NCBI GenBank assembly: GCA_963785115.1
Contig: CAWATY010000006.1
Span: 712,332 to 776,331, forward strand
DNA length: 64,000 bases
Origin: JACCWP01 sp963785115
Lineage (GTDB): Bacteria; Actinomycetota; Actinomycetes; Propionibacteriales; Nocardioidaceae
Direction of reading: 5' to 3'
Positions 44,820-51,470 of this stretch are shown here, piece after piece (position 1 is the stretch's first letter; each line of letters begins with the position of its first letter). The position numbers and the translations under genes are program-made. The notes under the pieces are model-generated. The model was given only the letters and a program-made list of their open reading frames with translations. It did not search any database and was not told the origin of the DNA.

Positions 44820-45770
44820 TCAGCTCAACAGGGCGCACCCGCAGCGGGGGTGCAGCGGCCAGCTGTGCCGGGCCTGCTCCACCAGGTCGTCGTCGAAGCG
44901 CAGGCTCGCGCCGTAGGTCACCACGTGGCCGTGCGCGAGGTGGGCGAGCACCTCACGCGCCGACCAGGCGGCCAGGGCGCTCTCCAGCACCGGGCTGCGT
45001 GGAGCAGGCAGGCCGTGCGTGCGCGGCCGCTGGGAGCCGACCTGGGTGCCGACCTGGGAGCCGACCTGGGAGAGCAGCACCGGCCAGGCCGGGTCGCGGT
45101 CGGTACGGACGGCGTCGAGGCAGCGCAGGCAGCCGGTGCGGCCGGGCAGGACGAACGGTCCGAGCACGGCGGTGCCGTCGACGACGGCCACGGTGAGGTG
45201 CGGCACTCCGGCCGTCACCAGCTCGTCGGTACGCGCCGACGCTGCGGCCTCGCCGACCAGCACTGCGGCATCCAGCCGGTCGTGGGCCGCGGTGGGCCGG
45301 GCGGCCCCGTCGGGGTCGGGTCGTACCAGGGCGCCGACGCCGGCTCCGGCCAGCAGCCGGGCCACGGCGTCGGCCAGGGCACCACCCAGGGCGCCGGCAC
45401 CCTCGACCGACACCCGCGCGGCGGCGCGGTCGGCCGCCCGCGCCGCCGCGGTCGCGGGGTGCTCGCCCCGGGCCAGCTGGTGTGCCACCTCGGCGGGGGC
45501 CAGCGCGGCCCGGACCGGCTCCGCGTCGACCACGACGCCGGCCACCGTCAGCGCGTCGAGGACAGCCCGGATCGCGGCCACGTCGTGTCCGTCGGCAGCG
45601 ACTTCGGCCACCACGTCGTCGACGTCGCGCACCCCGTCGAGCACGCGCACCACCGCACGCAACCGAGGGGAGTCGCGCAGCACGACCGCCCGGCCCGGCT
45701 CGGTGCCCACCTGCAGGTGGGCCCGGTCGCGGCGCAGCAGGGTGGCTCCCGGACGCAGGACCGGACGCAT
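44820..45770 (-). CDS. Orphan TOMM-type leader-binding / ThiF-E1-like protein (Rv3196 type)
   Basis: The 316-residue product has an N-terminal winged-helix-like segment (VLRDSPRLRAVVRVLDGV) resembling a peptide-leader recognition domain. An E1/ThiF-like Rossmann body without an intact nucleotide loop follows, then a four-cysteine zinc site (GCLRCLD and HPRCGCALLS). Such proteins present precursor peptides to YcaO cyclodehydratases in TOMM natural-product clusters. No YcaO or precursor peptide gene is nearby, and the gene sits in a conserved housekeeping position next to the ABC1 kinase. A 12-bp repeat encodes a QVGS/QVGT stretch before the last domain. Assignment is from motif resemblance. 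Confidence 0.6.
   Translation of the reverse strand: MRPVLRPGATLLRRDRAHLQVGTEPGRAVVLRDSPRLRAVVRVLDGVRDVDDVVAEVAADGHDVAAIRAVLDALTVAGVVVDAEPVRAALAPAEVAHQLARGEHPATAAARAADRAAARVSVEGAGALGGALADAVARLLAGAGVGALVRPDPDGAARPTAAHDRLDAAVLVGEAAASARTDELVTAGVPHLTVAVVDGTAVLGPFVLPGRTGCLRCLDAVRTDRDPAWPVLLSQVGSQVGTQVGSQRPRTHGLPAPRSPVLESALAAWSAREVLAHLAHGHVVTYGASLRFDDDLVEQARHSWPLHPRCGCALLS
45030..45065 (-). repeat. 12-bp tandem repeat, three copies, inside the TOMM-like gene
   Basis: CTGGGAGCCGAC, CTGGGTGCCGAC and CTGGGAGCCGAC in tandem, followed by a partial copy. It encodes the SQVG-type repeat between the first CxxC and the C-terminal cysteines. Confidence 0.85.
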
Positions 45771-45850
45771 GAGAGCTCCCCCGATCGTCGGACGTCACGC
45801 GCGGCAGCGCGACAGGGAGATCCTGCCCGGTTCGTCCGGGCATATCCGTG

Positions 45851-46520
45851 TCGTCCACAGTTGGAGGGCGTTGTCCACAGCGGGGGCGGGGCCGCGGGAC
45901 GCCCGAGACCCCCGACGGTGGCCGGGGGTCTCACCCGACAGGTGCGCCGGGGTGGGGGTTGCTCAGGCCTTGCCGAGGATCCGGTTCAGGTTCGTGCTGC
46001 AGACCGGGCAGGTGGCCTTCGCCATCCGGGTGCCCTTGTCGTTGACGCGGACCTCGCCGCTGGCCTCGCGCTTGGCCTTGCACTTCACGCAGTAGAACTC
46101 GCCACTGTACGTCTCCGCCATGACGTTCTCCTTCGCTCGCACCGCCCGCGAGGGACTCCACAGACGGGCGCCGGACGGGGTCGCCCGAGCGCGGCAAACA
46201 TAGTCCAGCACTGCCGGAAATCCGGGCTGGACACGCTCACCGGCCCCCGGAGCCGTGGCCACCCGCCTTCCCCAGCAGATGACCGGGCACCGGGGGCCGG
46301 TCGTCGGCCAGGCTAGGAAGCCCGCGCGGGGCGGGTCAACGCGATAGCCGATCCCGCCGTCCACGCCTGTGGATAAACCTGTGGGCAACGTGTGACCGGC
46401 CGCCCCTCGGCCTGTGGACGAAGGACGGACATTGCGGGGATGACGTTGGGGACGAGCCGCCGGACTCGTGCACAGCACCGCTGCTGACCTGGGTCGATGG
46501 CGTCCCCAGCGTGTGGACGG
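45851..46520. other. Cluster of DnaA-box-like 9-mers in a gene-poor region
   Basis: Matches to the consensus TTRTCCACA or its complement lie at 45851 (TCGTCCACA), 45871 (TTGTCCACA, exact), 46368 (TGTGGATAA, exact), 46380 (TGTGGGCAA), 46413 (TGTGGACGA) and 46512 (TGTGGACGG). The 464 bp between the DUF5679 start and the YgjP-like gene (46122-46585) contain no gene that I can support. Apart from these boxes and a promoter near 46574 I see nothing else in it. Confidence 0.45.
45963..46121 (-). CDS. DUF5679 small zinc-ribbon protein
   Basis: A 52-residue product with Cys11/Cys14 (CVKCK) and Cys38/Cys41 (CPVC), the pattern of DUF5679 short zinc ribbons that are highly conserved in actinobacteria. 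The ATG at 46121 has GGAGAA a few bases upstream. The C-terminus TNLNRILGKA is also typical. Function unknown; a ribosome- or nucleic-acid-associated role is a guess from size and charge. Confidence 0.85.
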   Translation of the reverse strand: MAETYSGEFYCVKCKAKREASGEVRVNDKGTRMAKATCPVCSTNLNRILGKA

Positions 46521-46573
46521 CACAAACCTCACTCGCTGCCGCGCTTCGCCGCCACCGAAGGGGGCTGTCCGGC

Positions 46574-46579
46574 TACCGT
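46574..46579 (+). promoter_or_regulatory. Leaderless -10 box (TACCGT) of the YgjP-like gene
   Basis: TACCGT ends 6 bases before GTG 46586; no Shine-Dalgarno sequence is present. This decides the start against upstream in-frame codons. Confidence 0.55.
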
Positions 46580-46585
46580 GATCCG

Positions 46586-47128
46586 GTGGCCTCCCGCTCC
46601 GCCGCACCCGACGTGTCGCCCCGGGTCGACGTGCGCCGCAGCCGCAAGCGCCGCCGGACCGTCTCGGCCTACCGCGACGGCGACACCGTGGTCGTGCTCA
46701 TCCCCGCCCGGTTCAGCAAGCGGGAGGAGGCCGAGTGGGTCGAGACCATGCTCGGACGCCTCGACCGCCGCGACCGGCGCCGCAGGCCCAGCGACAAGGG
46801 CCTCGCCGACCGCGCCCAGGAGCTGTCTCGCCGCTACCTCGACGGCGCCGCTGGGCCGACGTCGGTGCGCTGGGTCGACAACCAGAACGAGCGCTGGGGC
46901 TCGTGCACGGTCGAGGACCGCACGATCCGGCTCAGCCACCGGCTGCGCGGCATGCCGAGCTGGGTCATCGACTACGTCTTGCTGCACGAGCTGGTGCACC
47001 TGCAGATCCCCGGCCACGGCCCCGACTTCTGGGCGCTGGTCGACCGCTACCCCCGCACCGAACGGGCCCGCGGCTACCTCGAGGGCATCTCCGAGGCCGC
47101 CGGGCTGCCCTGGACCGACGACGTCTGA
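46586..47128 (+). CDS. YgjP-like (M48-related) zinc metallopeptidase
   Basis: The GTG at 46586 gives 180 residues. The metal site is LLHELVHLQIPGHG with His134, Glu135, His138 and a third ligand at His144. The upstream segment NQNERWGSCTVEDRTIRLS is characteristic of the YgjP (DUF45) family. The N-terminal 25 residues are very basic. The protein is probably cytoplasmic; substrates are unknown. Its 3' end overlaps the convergent NUDIX gene by 55 bp, so the C-terminal codons of both genes share sequence. Confidence 0.87.
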   Translation: MASRSAAPDVSPRVDVRRSRKRRRTVSAYRDGDTVVVLIPARFSKREEAEWVETMLGRLDRRDRRRRPSDKGLADRAQELSRRYLDGAAGPTSVRWVDNQNERWGSCTVEDRTIRLSHRLRGMPSWVIDYVLLHELVHLQIPGHGPDFWALVDRYPRTERARGYLEGISEAAGLPWTDDV

Positions 47129-47709
47129 CGCCGGCCCGCCGCGGCCACCAGCGCCCGGACGCTGTCGTCGGTCTCCTCGGGCAGCGCGTCGACGGGGAAC
47201 CACGCCAGCGCCGCCGACTCGGCGCTGATCACCGCCTGTGACCCGGCGGGGGCGCGGGCGAGGAACTGGACGTCGAGATGGTGGACGTCGCCCTGCGGAC
47301 CGCGGCCGACCGGGTGGCGGTCCAGCCGCAGCGGATCGGGATCGAGCCGCAGCGTCTCGATGCCGCTCTCCTCGGCGGCTTCACGCCGGGCCGCGGCAGC
47401 CAGGTTCGGGTCTCCCGGTTCGCAGTGCCCACCGGTCTGCAGCCAGCGCCGGTGCCGGCGGTGCAGGGTCAGCAGCACCCGCTCACCGGTGGCGTCGACC
47501 ACCAGCGCGCTCGCGGTCAGGTGGTCGGGCGAGCAGCTGCGCCACATCGCGTCCGGGTACGCGGCGAGGTGCTGGAGGTATCGGCGGCGCAGGTCGTCCT
47601 GCCCGTCGTCGGGCGCGTGCCAGGCCGACAGCACGGCGACCGCGTCAGCGTGCAACCGATCGGGAGCCTGGTCAGGAGTCGGCACGCGGCTCGTCGTCGC
47701 CGTCGTCAC
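47074..47709 (-). CDS. NUDIX hydrolase
   Basis: The 211-residue product has the Nudix box GGHCEPGDPNLAAAARREAA followed by EESG, preceded by LTLHRRHRRWLQ. It should hydrolyse a nucleoside diphosphate linked to another group; substrate unknown. The GTG at 47709 lies 38 bp inside the end of the upstream metalloprotease gene; GTG 47685 is an alternative. The 3' end overlaps the convergent YgjP-like gene by 55 bp. Confidence 0.85.
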   Translation of the reverse strand: MTTATTSRVPTPDQAPDRLHADAVAVLSAWHAPDDGQDDLRRRYLQHLAAYPDAMWRSCSPDHLTASALVVDATGERVLLTLHRRHRRWLQTGGHCEPGDPNLAAAARREAAEESGIETLRLDPDPLRLDRHPVGRGPQGDVHHLDVQFLARAPAGSQAVISAESAALAWFPVDALPEETDDSVRALVAAAGRRQTSSVQGSPAASEMPSR

Positions 47710-49057
47710 CGGTCTCGTCGCCCCTGCCGCCCTTGTCGCCCTTGTCGCCCTCGCCGTCGAGCAGCTCGCGCAGGGCAGCGTCCATGTCCTCGGTCGCGGC
47801 CGTCGCGTCGCCCGGCCGGAAGCCGAGCGGGTCGTCGAGATCGGCGGGCGTCGGGATCAGATCGGGGTGCGCCCACACCGCGTCGCGCGCGGCGACACCG
47901 TCGCGGTCGCGAAGCGCGCCCCACAAGGTGGCGGCGTCGCGCAGCCGGCGCGGCCGGAGCTCCAGCCCGACGAGCGAGGCGAAGGTCTGCTCGGCGGGCC
48001 CCCCCGCCGCGCGGCGCCGGCGGAAGGCCTCGCGCAGCGCCGGGGCACTGGGCATCCGCTCGGCGGTGGCCTGGCCGACGACCTCGTCCACCCAGCCCTC
48101 GACCAGCGCGAGCACGGTCTCCAACCGGACCAGCGCCGCCTGCTGCTCCGGGGTGCTCCGCGGCTCGAACATGCCGCCGGACAGCGCCTCCTGCATCGCA
48201 CCCGGGTCGCTCGGGTCGAGCCCGCGGACGGCCTCCTCGATCGCCGACAGGTCGATCCGGGTCCCCCGCGCGTACGCCTCGACCGCCCCAAGCAGGTGGG
48301 GGGCGAGCCACGGCACGTGCACGAACAGGCGTTGGTGGGCGCACTCCCGCAGCGCGGCGTAGAGCATGAGGTCGGCCGGGCTCTGGTCCAGCCCGTCACC
48401 GAAGGCCGCGATGTTGGTCGGCAGCAGGACCGCGGTGCCAGCGGGTGCGAGCGGCAGGCCGACGTCGGTGCCGGACAGCACCTCACCGGCCAGTGCGCCG
48501 AGGCCCTGCCCGAGCTGCTGACCGAACATGGCGCTGCCGGCCTGGCCGAGCAACCCGACCAGAGGGCCTGCCATGGTGCGGACCTCCTCGGGCATCGCCT
48601 GCCCGACAGCGGTCACGACGTGCTCGGCGACCGGCTCGACCAGGCGGGTCCAGACCGGCCGGGTGGACTCGATCCACTGGGCCCGGCTCCACGCCTCCGT
48701 CATGCCGACGCCGCTCGGCAGGTCCGTCGCGGTGTCGAGCCAGAGGTCGGCGAGCCGCACGGCGTCGGCCACCGCCGACTGCTGCCCGGCGCTCGGGGTC
48801 GGATCGGGCTGCTGGGCGACGACCTGGCGGGCGACCTGCATGGACAGGTCCCAGTTGACCGACCCCTCGTGCGGGGCGAACCACTGCTGCATCTGGCCGA
48901 GCAGTGCGGAGATGTCGAACCCGCCTCCGGCCTGGTTCCCGAGCAGCTGCTCGAGCGGGGTTCCCGCGAACGGGTTCGCCGGCTGCTCCGGGGGCTGCTG
49001 CCCCTCCTCACGACCGTCGTCGGCCGGCTCGTCGGGCTTGTCGGGGTCCGTCGCCAT
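47672..49057 (-). CDS. Zinc-dependent metalloprotease, DUF2342 family (Rv3195 type)
   Basis: The ATG at 49057 gives 461 residues. The N-terminus is acidic and Gln/Pro-rich, followed by FAGTPLEQLLG and WDLSMQVARQVV. The presumed metal motif lies around AALRECAHQRLF and VPWLAPHLLGAVEAY. This matches the DUF2342 family called putative hydrolase or zinc-dependent metalloprotease, represented by Rv3195 in the same neighbourhood. Activity has not been shown for the family as far as I know. It diverges from moaE with back-to-back leaderless promoters. Confidence 0.82.
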   Translation of the reverse strand: MATDPDKPDEPADDGREEGQQPPEQPANPFAGTPLEQLLGNQAGGGFDISALLGQMQQWFAPHEGSVNWDLSMQVARQVVAQQPDPTPSAGQQSAVADAVRLADLWLDTATDLPSGVGMTEAWSRAQWIESTRPVWTRLVEPVAEHVVTAVGQAMPEEVRTMAGPLVGLLGQAGSAMFGQQLGQGLGALAGEVLSGTDVGLPLAPAGTAVLLPTNIAAFGDGLDQSPADLMLYAALRECAHQRLFVHVPWLAPHLLGAVEAYARGTRIDLSAIEEAVRGLDPSDPGAMQEALSGGMFEPRSTPEQQAALVRLETVLALVEGWVDEVVGQATAERMPSAPALREAFRRRRAAGGPAEQTFASLVGLELRPRRLRDAATLWGALRDRDGVAARDAVWAHPDLIPTPADLDDPLGFRPGDATAATEDMDAALRELLDGEGDKGDKGGRGDETGDDGDDEPRADS

Positions 49058-49064
49058 GCGCTCC

Positions 49065-49080
49065 AACGTACTCGTACGCT
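49065..49080. promoter_or_regulatory. Back-to-back leaderless promoters of the metalloprotease gene and moaE
   Basis: On the minus strand TACGTT (49070-49065) ends 7 bases before ATG 49057. On the plus strand TACGCT (49075-49080) ends 7 bases before ATG 49088. Only 30 bp separate the two start codons, so the two -10 boxes are 4 bp apart and each -35 region must lie inside the other gene. Confidence 0.55.
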
Positions 49081-49087
49081 GCGCGCC

Positions 49088-49531
49088 ATGACCGTTCCTG
49101 GCAGAGCGGAGCCGGTGGTCCGGCTGGTCGAGCTCAGCGACCAGCCGCTCGACGTCGAGGGCGTGCGCGCCGCCGTCGCCGACCCGGCGTCGGGCGGGCT
49201 CGCACTGTTCGTCGGCACCGTGCGGGACCACGACGGCGGTCGGCCGGTCCGTGGCCTCGGCTACTCGGCGCACCCCACCGCCCTAGCGCGGATGCGCGAG
49301 CTGGCGGAGGCGGTGGCGGCGCGCCACGACGCCGGGGCGGTAGCGGTCGTGCACCGCGTCGGTGACCTGGTCGTGGGCGACCTCGCCGTCGTCGTGGCCG
49401 TGTCCACCCGGCACCGCGGCGCGGCGTTCACGGCCTGCCACGAGCTGATCGACGAGCTGAAGGCCACGGTGCCGATCTGGAAGCACCAGCTGTTCGCCGA
49501 CGGCAGCGACGAGTGGGTCGGCACGCCCTGA
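49088..49531 (+). CDS. moaE: Molybdopterin synthase catalytic subunit MoaE
   Basis: The ATG at 49088 gives 147 residues. MoaE features are ALFVGTVRDHDGGRPV at the N-terminal half, VVVAVSTRHRGAAF, and the catalytic Lys segment KATVPIWKHQLFADG. It inserts the dithiolene sulfurs into precursor Z together with MoaD, which is charged by MoeZ at 28.5 kb. The cofactor is needed by the molybdenum hydroxylase at 8.6-12.4 kb. Confidence 0.93.
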   Translation: MTVPGRAEPVVRLVELSDQPLDVEGVRAAVADPASGGLALFVGTVRDHDGGRPVRGLGYSAHPTALARMRELAEAVAARHDAGAVAVVHRVGDLVVGDLAVVVAVSTRHRGAAFTACHELIDELKATVPIWKHQLFADGSDEWVGTP

Positions 49532-49597
49532 CCAGGCACCCGCTCCGACACGCGCACCGTGGCGGCAGACGTCACGGCCGCGGCCCGGGTGCCCGCC

Positions 49598-49603
49598 TAG
49601 GCT
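49598..49603 (+). promoter_or_regulatory. Leaderless -10 box (TAGGCT)
   Basis: TAGGCT ends 7 bases before the GTG at 49611 and there is no ribosome binding site. Confidence 0.5.
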
Positions 49604-49610
49604 GACCCGC

Positions 49611-49856
49611 GTGGAGGTCCTGCTCTGGCTCGCGCCCGCCGGCGGGGCCACCGTCGTCGCCGCCGCGTGGGCGGCGTGGGCCGGTCACCGGCAGCGGGTC
49701 GAGGCGACCGACGACCGTCGTCGTTCGGCCACCGACGACGCCGCGGCAAGGGCCCGGCTCGGCGCGGCGCTCGCCAAGCCGCTGCCCCGCCGCGCGACGC
49801 ACGTCGCCGAGCAGCGGGTCCAACCGGCCACCGGCGTCGCCGTTCGGCGCCGGTGA
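49611..49856 (+). CDS. Small single-pass membrane protein, function unknown
   Basis: The 81-residue product has one N-terminal hydrophobic helix (LLWLAPAGGATVVAAAWAAW) and a basic cytoplasmic tail rich in Arg and Ala. No family recognised by motif. It lies 12 bp upstream of the PDZ protease gene and probably shares its transcript. The leaderless promoter and coding bias support a real gene. Confidence 0.6.
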   Translation: MEVLLWLAPAGGATVVAAAWAAWAGHRQRVEATDDRRRSATDDAAARARLGAALAKPLPRRATHVAEQRVQPATGVAVRRR

Positions 49857-49868
49857 GAAACTGACCCG

Positions 49869-50927
49869 GTGACCCGCCGCACGACCACCCTGACGACGGC
49901 TGCCGTCGTGCTGGCCGTCCTGGTGTGCGTGGCGTTCCTGCTCCCCGTGCCGTACGTGACCATGCGGCCGGGCCCCACCCAGAACGTGCTCGCCAGTTCC
50001 GACGGCGGCGCGCCCATCGTCGAGATCCGCGGCCACAAGACCTATCCCACCGACGGCTCGCTGTCGCTGACCACCGTGTCGGTGACGTCCGCGGGCCAGC
50101 AGATCAACCTGGTCGAGGCGTTCCAGACCTGGTTCTCCTCCGACGACGCGCTGGTGCCGCGAGACGTCATCTACGACCCGGACCAGAGCGTCCAGGAGGC
50201 CGAGGCGGAGTCGGCGACCCAGATGGCCGACTCCCAGGAGGTGGCTGCCGTCGCGGCCCTGCGGCTGCTCGGCGACCACGTCCGCGAGATCGACTCGGTG
50301 GGCGAGGTCCAGTCCGGTGGACCCGCGGACGGTGAGCTGGAGGAGGGCGACGTCTTCGTCAGCGTCGACGGCCAGCGGGAGAGCGACAGTCAGGCGTTCA
50401 TCGCCGCGATCCGTGACCGCGAGCCCGGCGACGACGTCGACCTTCAGGTCCGCCGCGACGGCGAACGGGTGGACGTCACTCTCACCACGCAACCCAGCCC
50501 GGACGACCCGGACGTGCCGGTGATCGGCGTGGGTGTGACGGTCGACTTCGACCTGCCGTTCGACGTGGCCATCAACCTCGGTGGCGGCATCGGCGGGCCG
50601 AGCGCCGGCACCGTGTTCGCCCTGGCGATCTACGACAAGCTGACGCCGGACAGCCTGACCGGCGGCCACGACATCGCGGGCACCGGCTCGATCACGCCCG
50701 ACGGCTTGGTCGGCCCGATCGGTGGTATCCAGCAGAAGATCGCCGGTGCCGAGGAGCAGGGGATCTCGGTGTTCCTCGTGCCCGAGGCCAACTGTGAGGA
50801 GGCGCTGGGTGCCGACGTCGATGTCGACGCCATCACCCTGGTCGAGGTCAAGGACCTTGGTGACGCGGTCGACGCGTTGACGGCACTCGCCGACGACGAG
50901 GACGCGGACGTGCCGACGTGCGGGTGA
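49869..50927 (+). CDS. Membrane-anchored PDZ/Lon-like (S16) serine protease, YlbL type
   Basis: The 352-residue product has an N-terminal membrane helix (residues 10-28), a PDZ domain in the middle (GGPADGELEEGDVFVSVDG, about 155-225) and a Lon-type protease domain. The Ser-Lys dyad is Ser245 (GGPSAGT) and Lys290 (QQKIAGA), with the spacing typical of Lon proteases. It corresponds to Rv3194c and Bacillus YlbL. It faces the outside and may degrade membrane or exported proteins. GTG start. It overlaps the next gene by 10 bp. Confidence 0.9.
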   Translation: MTRRTTTLTTAAVVLAVLVCVAFLLPVPYVTMRPGPTQNVLASSDGGAPIVEIRGHKTYPTDGSLSLTTVSVTSAGQQINLVEAFQTWFSSDDALVPRDVIYDPDQSVQEAEAESATQMADSQEVAAVAALRLLGDHVREIDSVGEVQSGGPADGELEEGDVFVSVDGQRESDSQAFIAAIRDREPGDDVDLQVRRDGERVDVTLTTQPSPDDPDVPVIGVGVTVDFDLPFDVAINLGGGIGGPSAGTVFALAIYDKLTPDSLTGGHDIAGTGSITPDGLVGPIGGIQQKIAGAEEQGISVFLVPEANCEEALGADVDVDAITLVEVKDLGDAVDALTALADDEDADVPTCG

Positions 50928-51448
50928 GGGAGTCGGGGCTGCGCCGCGCCGCCCTGGAGATCGACGCCACGCTCGCGGGGACCGGCTGGGACCTGCCCGC
51001 CCGGCTGTACGCGCTGGTCGAGACCTCTCGGCTGCTCGCCGAACAGCCCTCCCTGGCGTCGACCCTCGGGCTGTCGGCCGAGGACGGCTTCACCGCCGTC
51101 GAGCAGGACCCGCTCGGCGTCGACGAGTCGCTGGAGGAGGTGCTGGTCGGTATCGAGTGGCCTCCCGAGGTGGCCGGTTGCGCCGCCGCCGTCGAGCGGC
51201 TGGTGCTCCCCCCGTCCGCCGAGGGCGCGCTCCCGGACGACTCCGCAGAGCTGCGCGCGTACGCCGCCGAGCACCCCGAGCGGCAGGAGGTGCGCATCGT
51301 GGCGGCGGTGCTGCGCGACGGCTCCGCGCACTGCGCCCTACGGGTGCGCGGCCATGACGAGCCGCGTGACGTCGTGGAGGGTCCGGACCTCGTCCCGGGG
51401 CTCGTCCATCTGCTCGCCGAGACCCTGGACGTAGGGTTGCGGGACTGA
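50918..51448 (+). CDS. PPA1309-family conserved protein
   Basis: The 176-residue product begins RRAALEIDATLAGTGWDLPA and contains ARLYALVETSRLL and EVRIVAAVLRDGSAHCALR, features of the PPA1309 family named after a Cutibacterium protein. Members are found throughout Propionibacteriales and related orders between the PDZ protease and the UPF0182 protein, as here. Function unknown. It overlaps the preceding gene by 10 bp and is followed by UPF0182 after 22 bp. Confidence 0.8.
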   Translation: MRVRESGLRRAALEIDATLAGTGWDLPARLYALVETSRLLAEQPSLASTLGLSAEDGFTAVEQDPLGVDESLEEVLVGIEWPPEVAGCAAAVERLVLPPSAEGALPDDSAELRAYAAEHPERQEVRIVAAVLRDGSAHCALRVRGHDEPRDVVEGPDLVPGLVHLLAETLDVGLRD

Positions 51449-51470
51449 ACGGGGACGGCGGAGGAGCAGC

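Noticed and set aside
45851..46520. Chromosomal replication origin
   Set aside because: DnaA boxes are present but no AT-rich unwinding region and no dnaA/dnaN/gidA neighbours; kept only as an unexplained box cluster.
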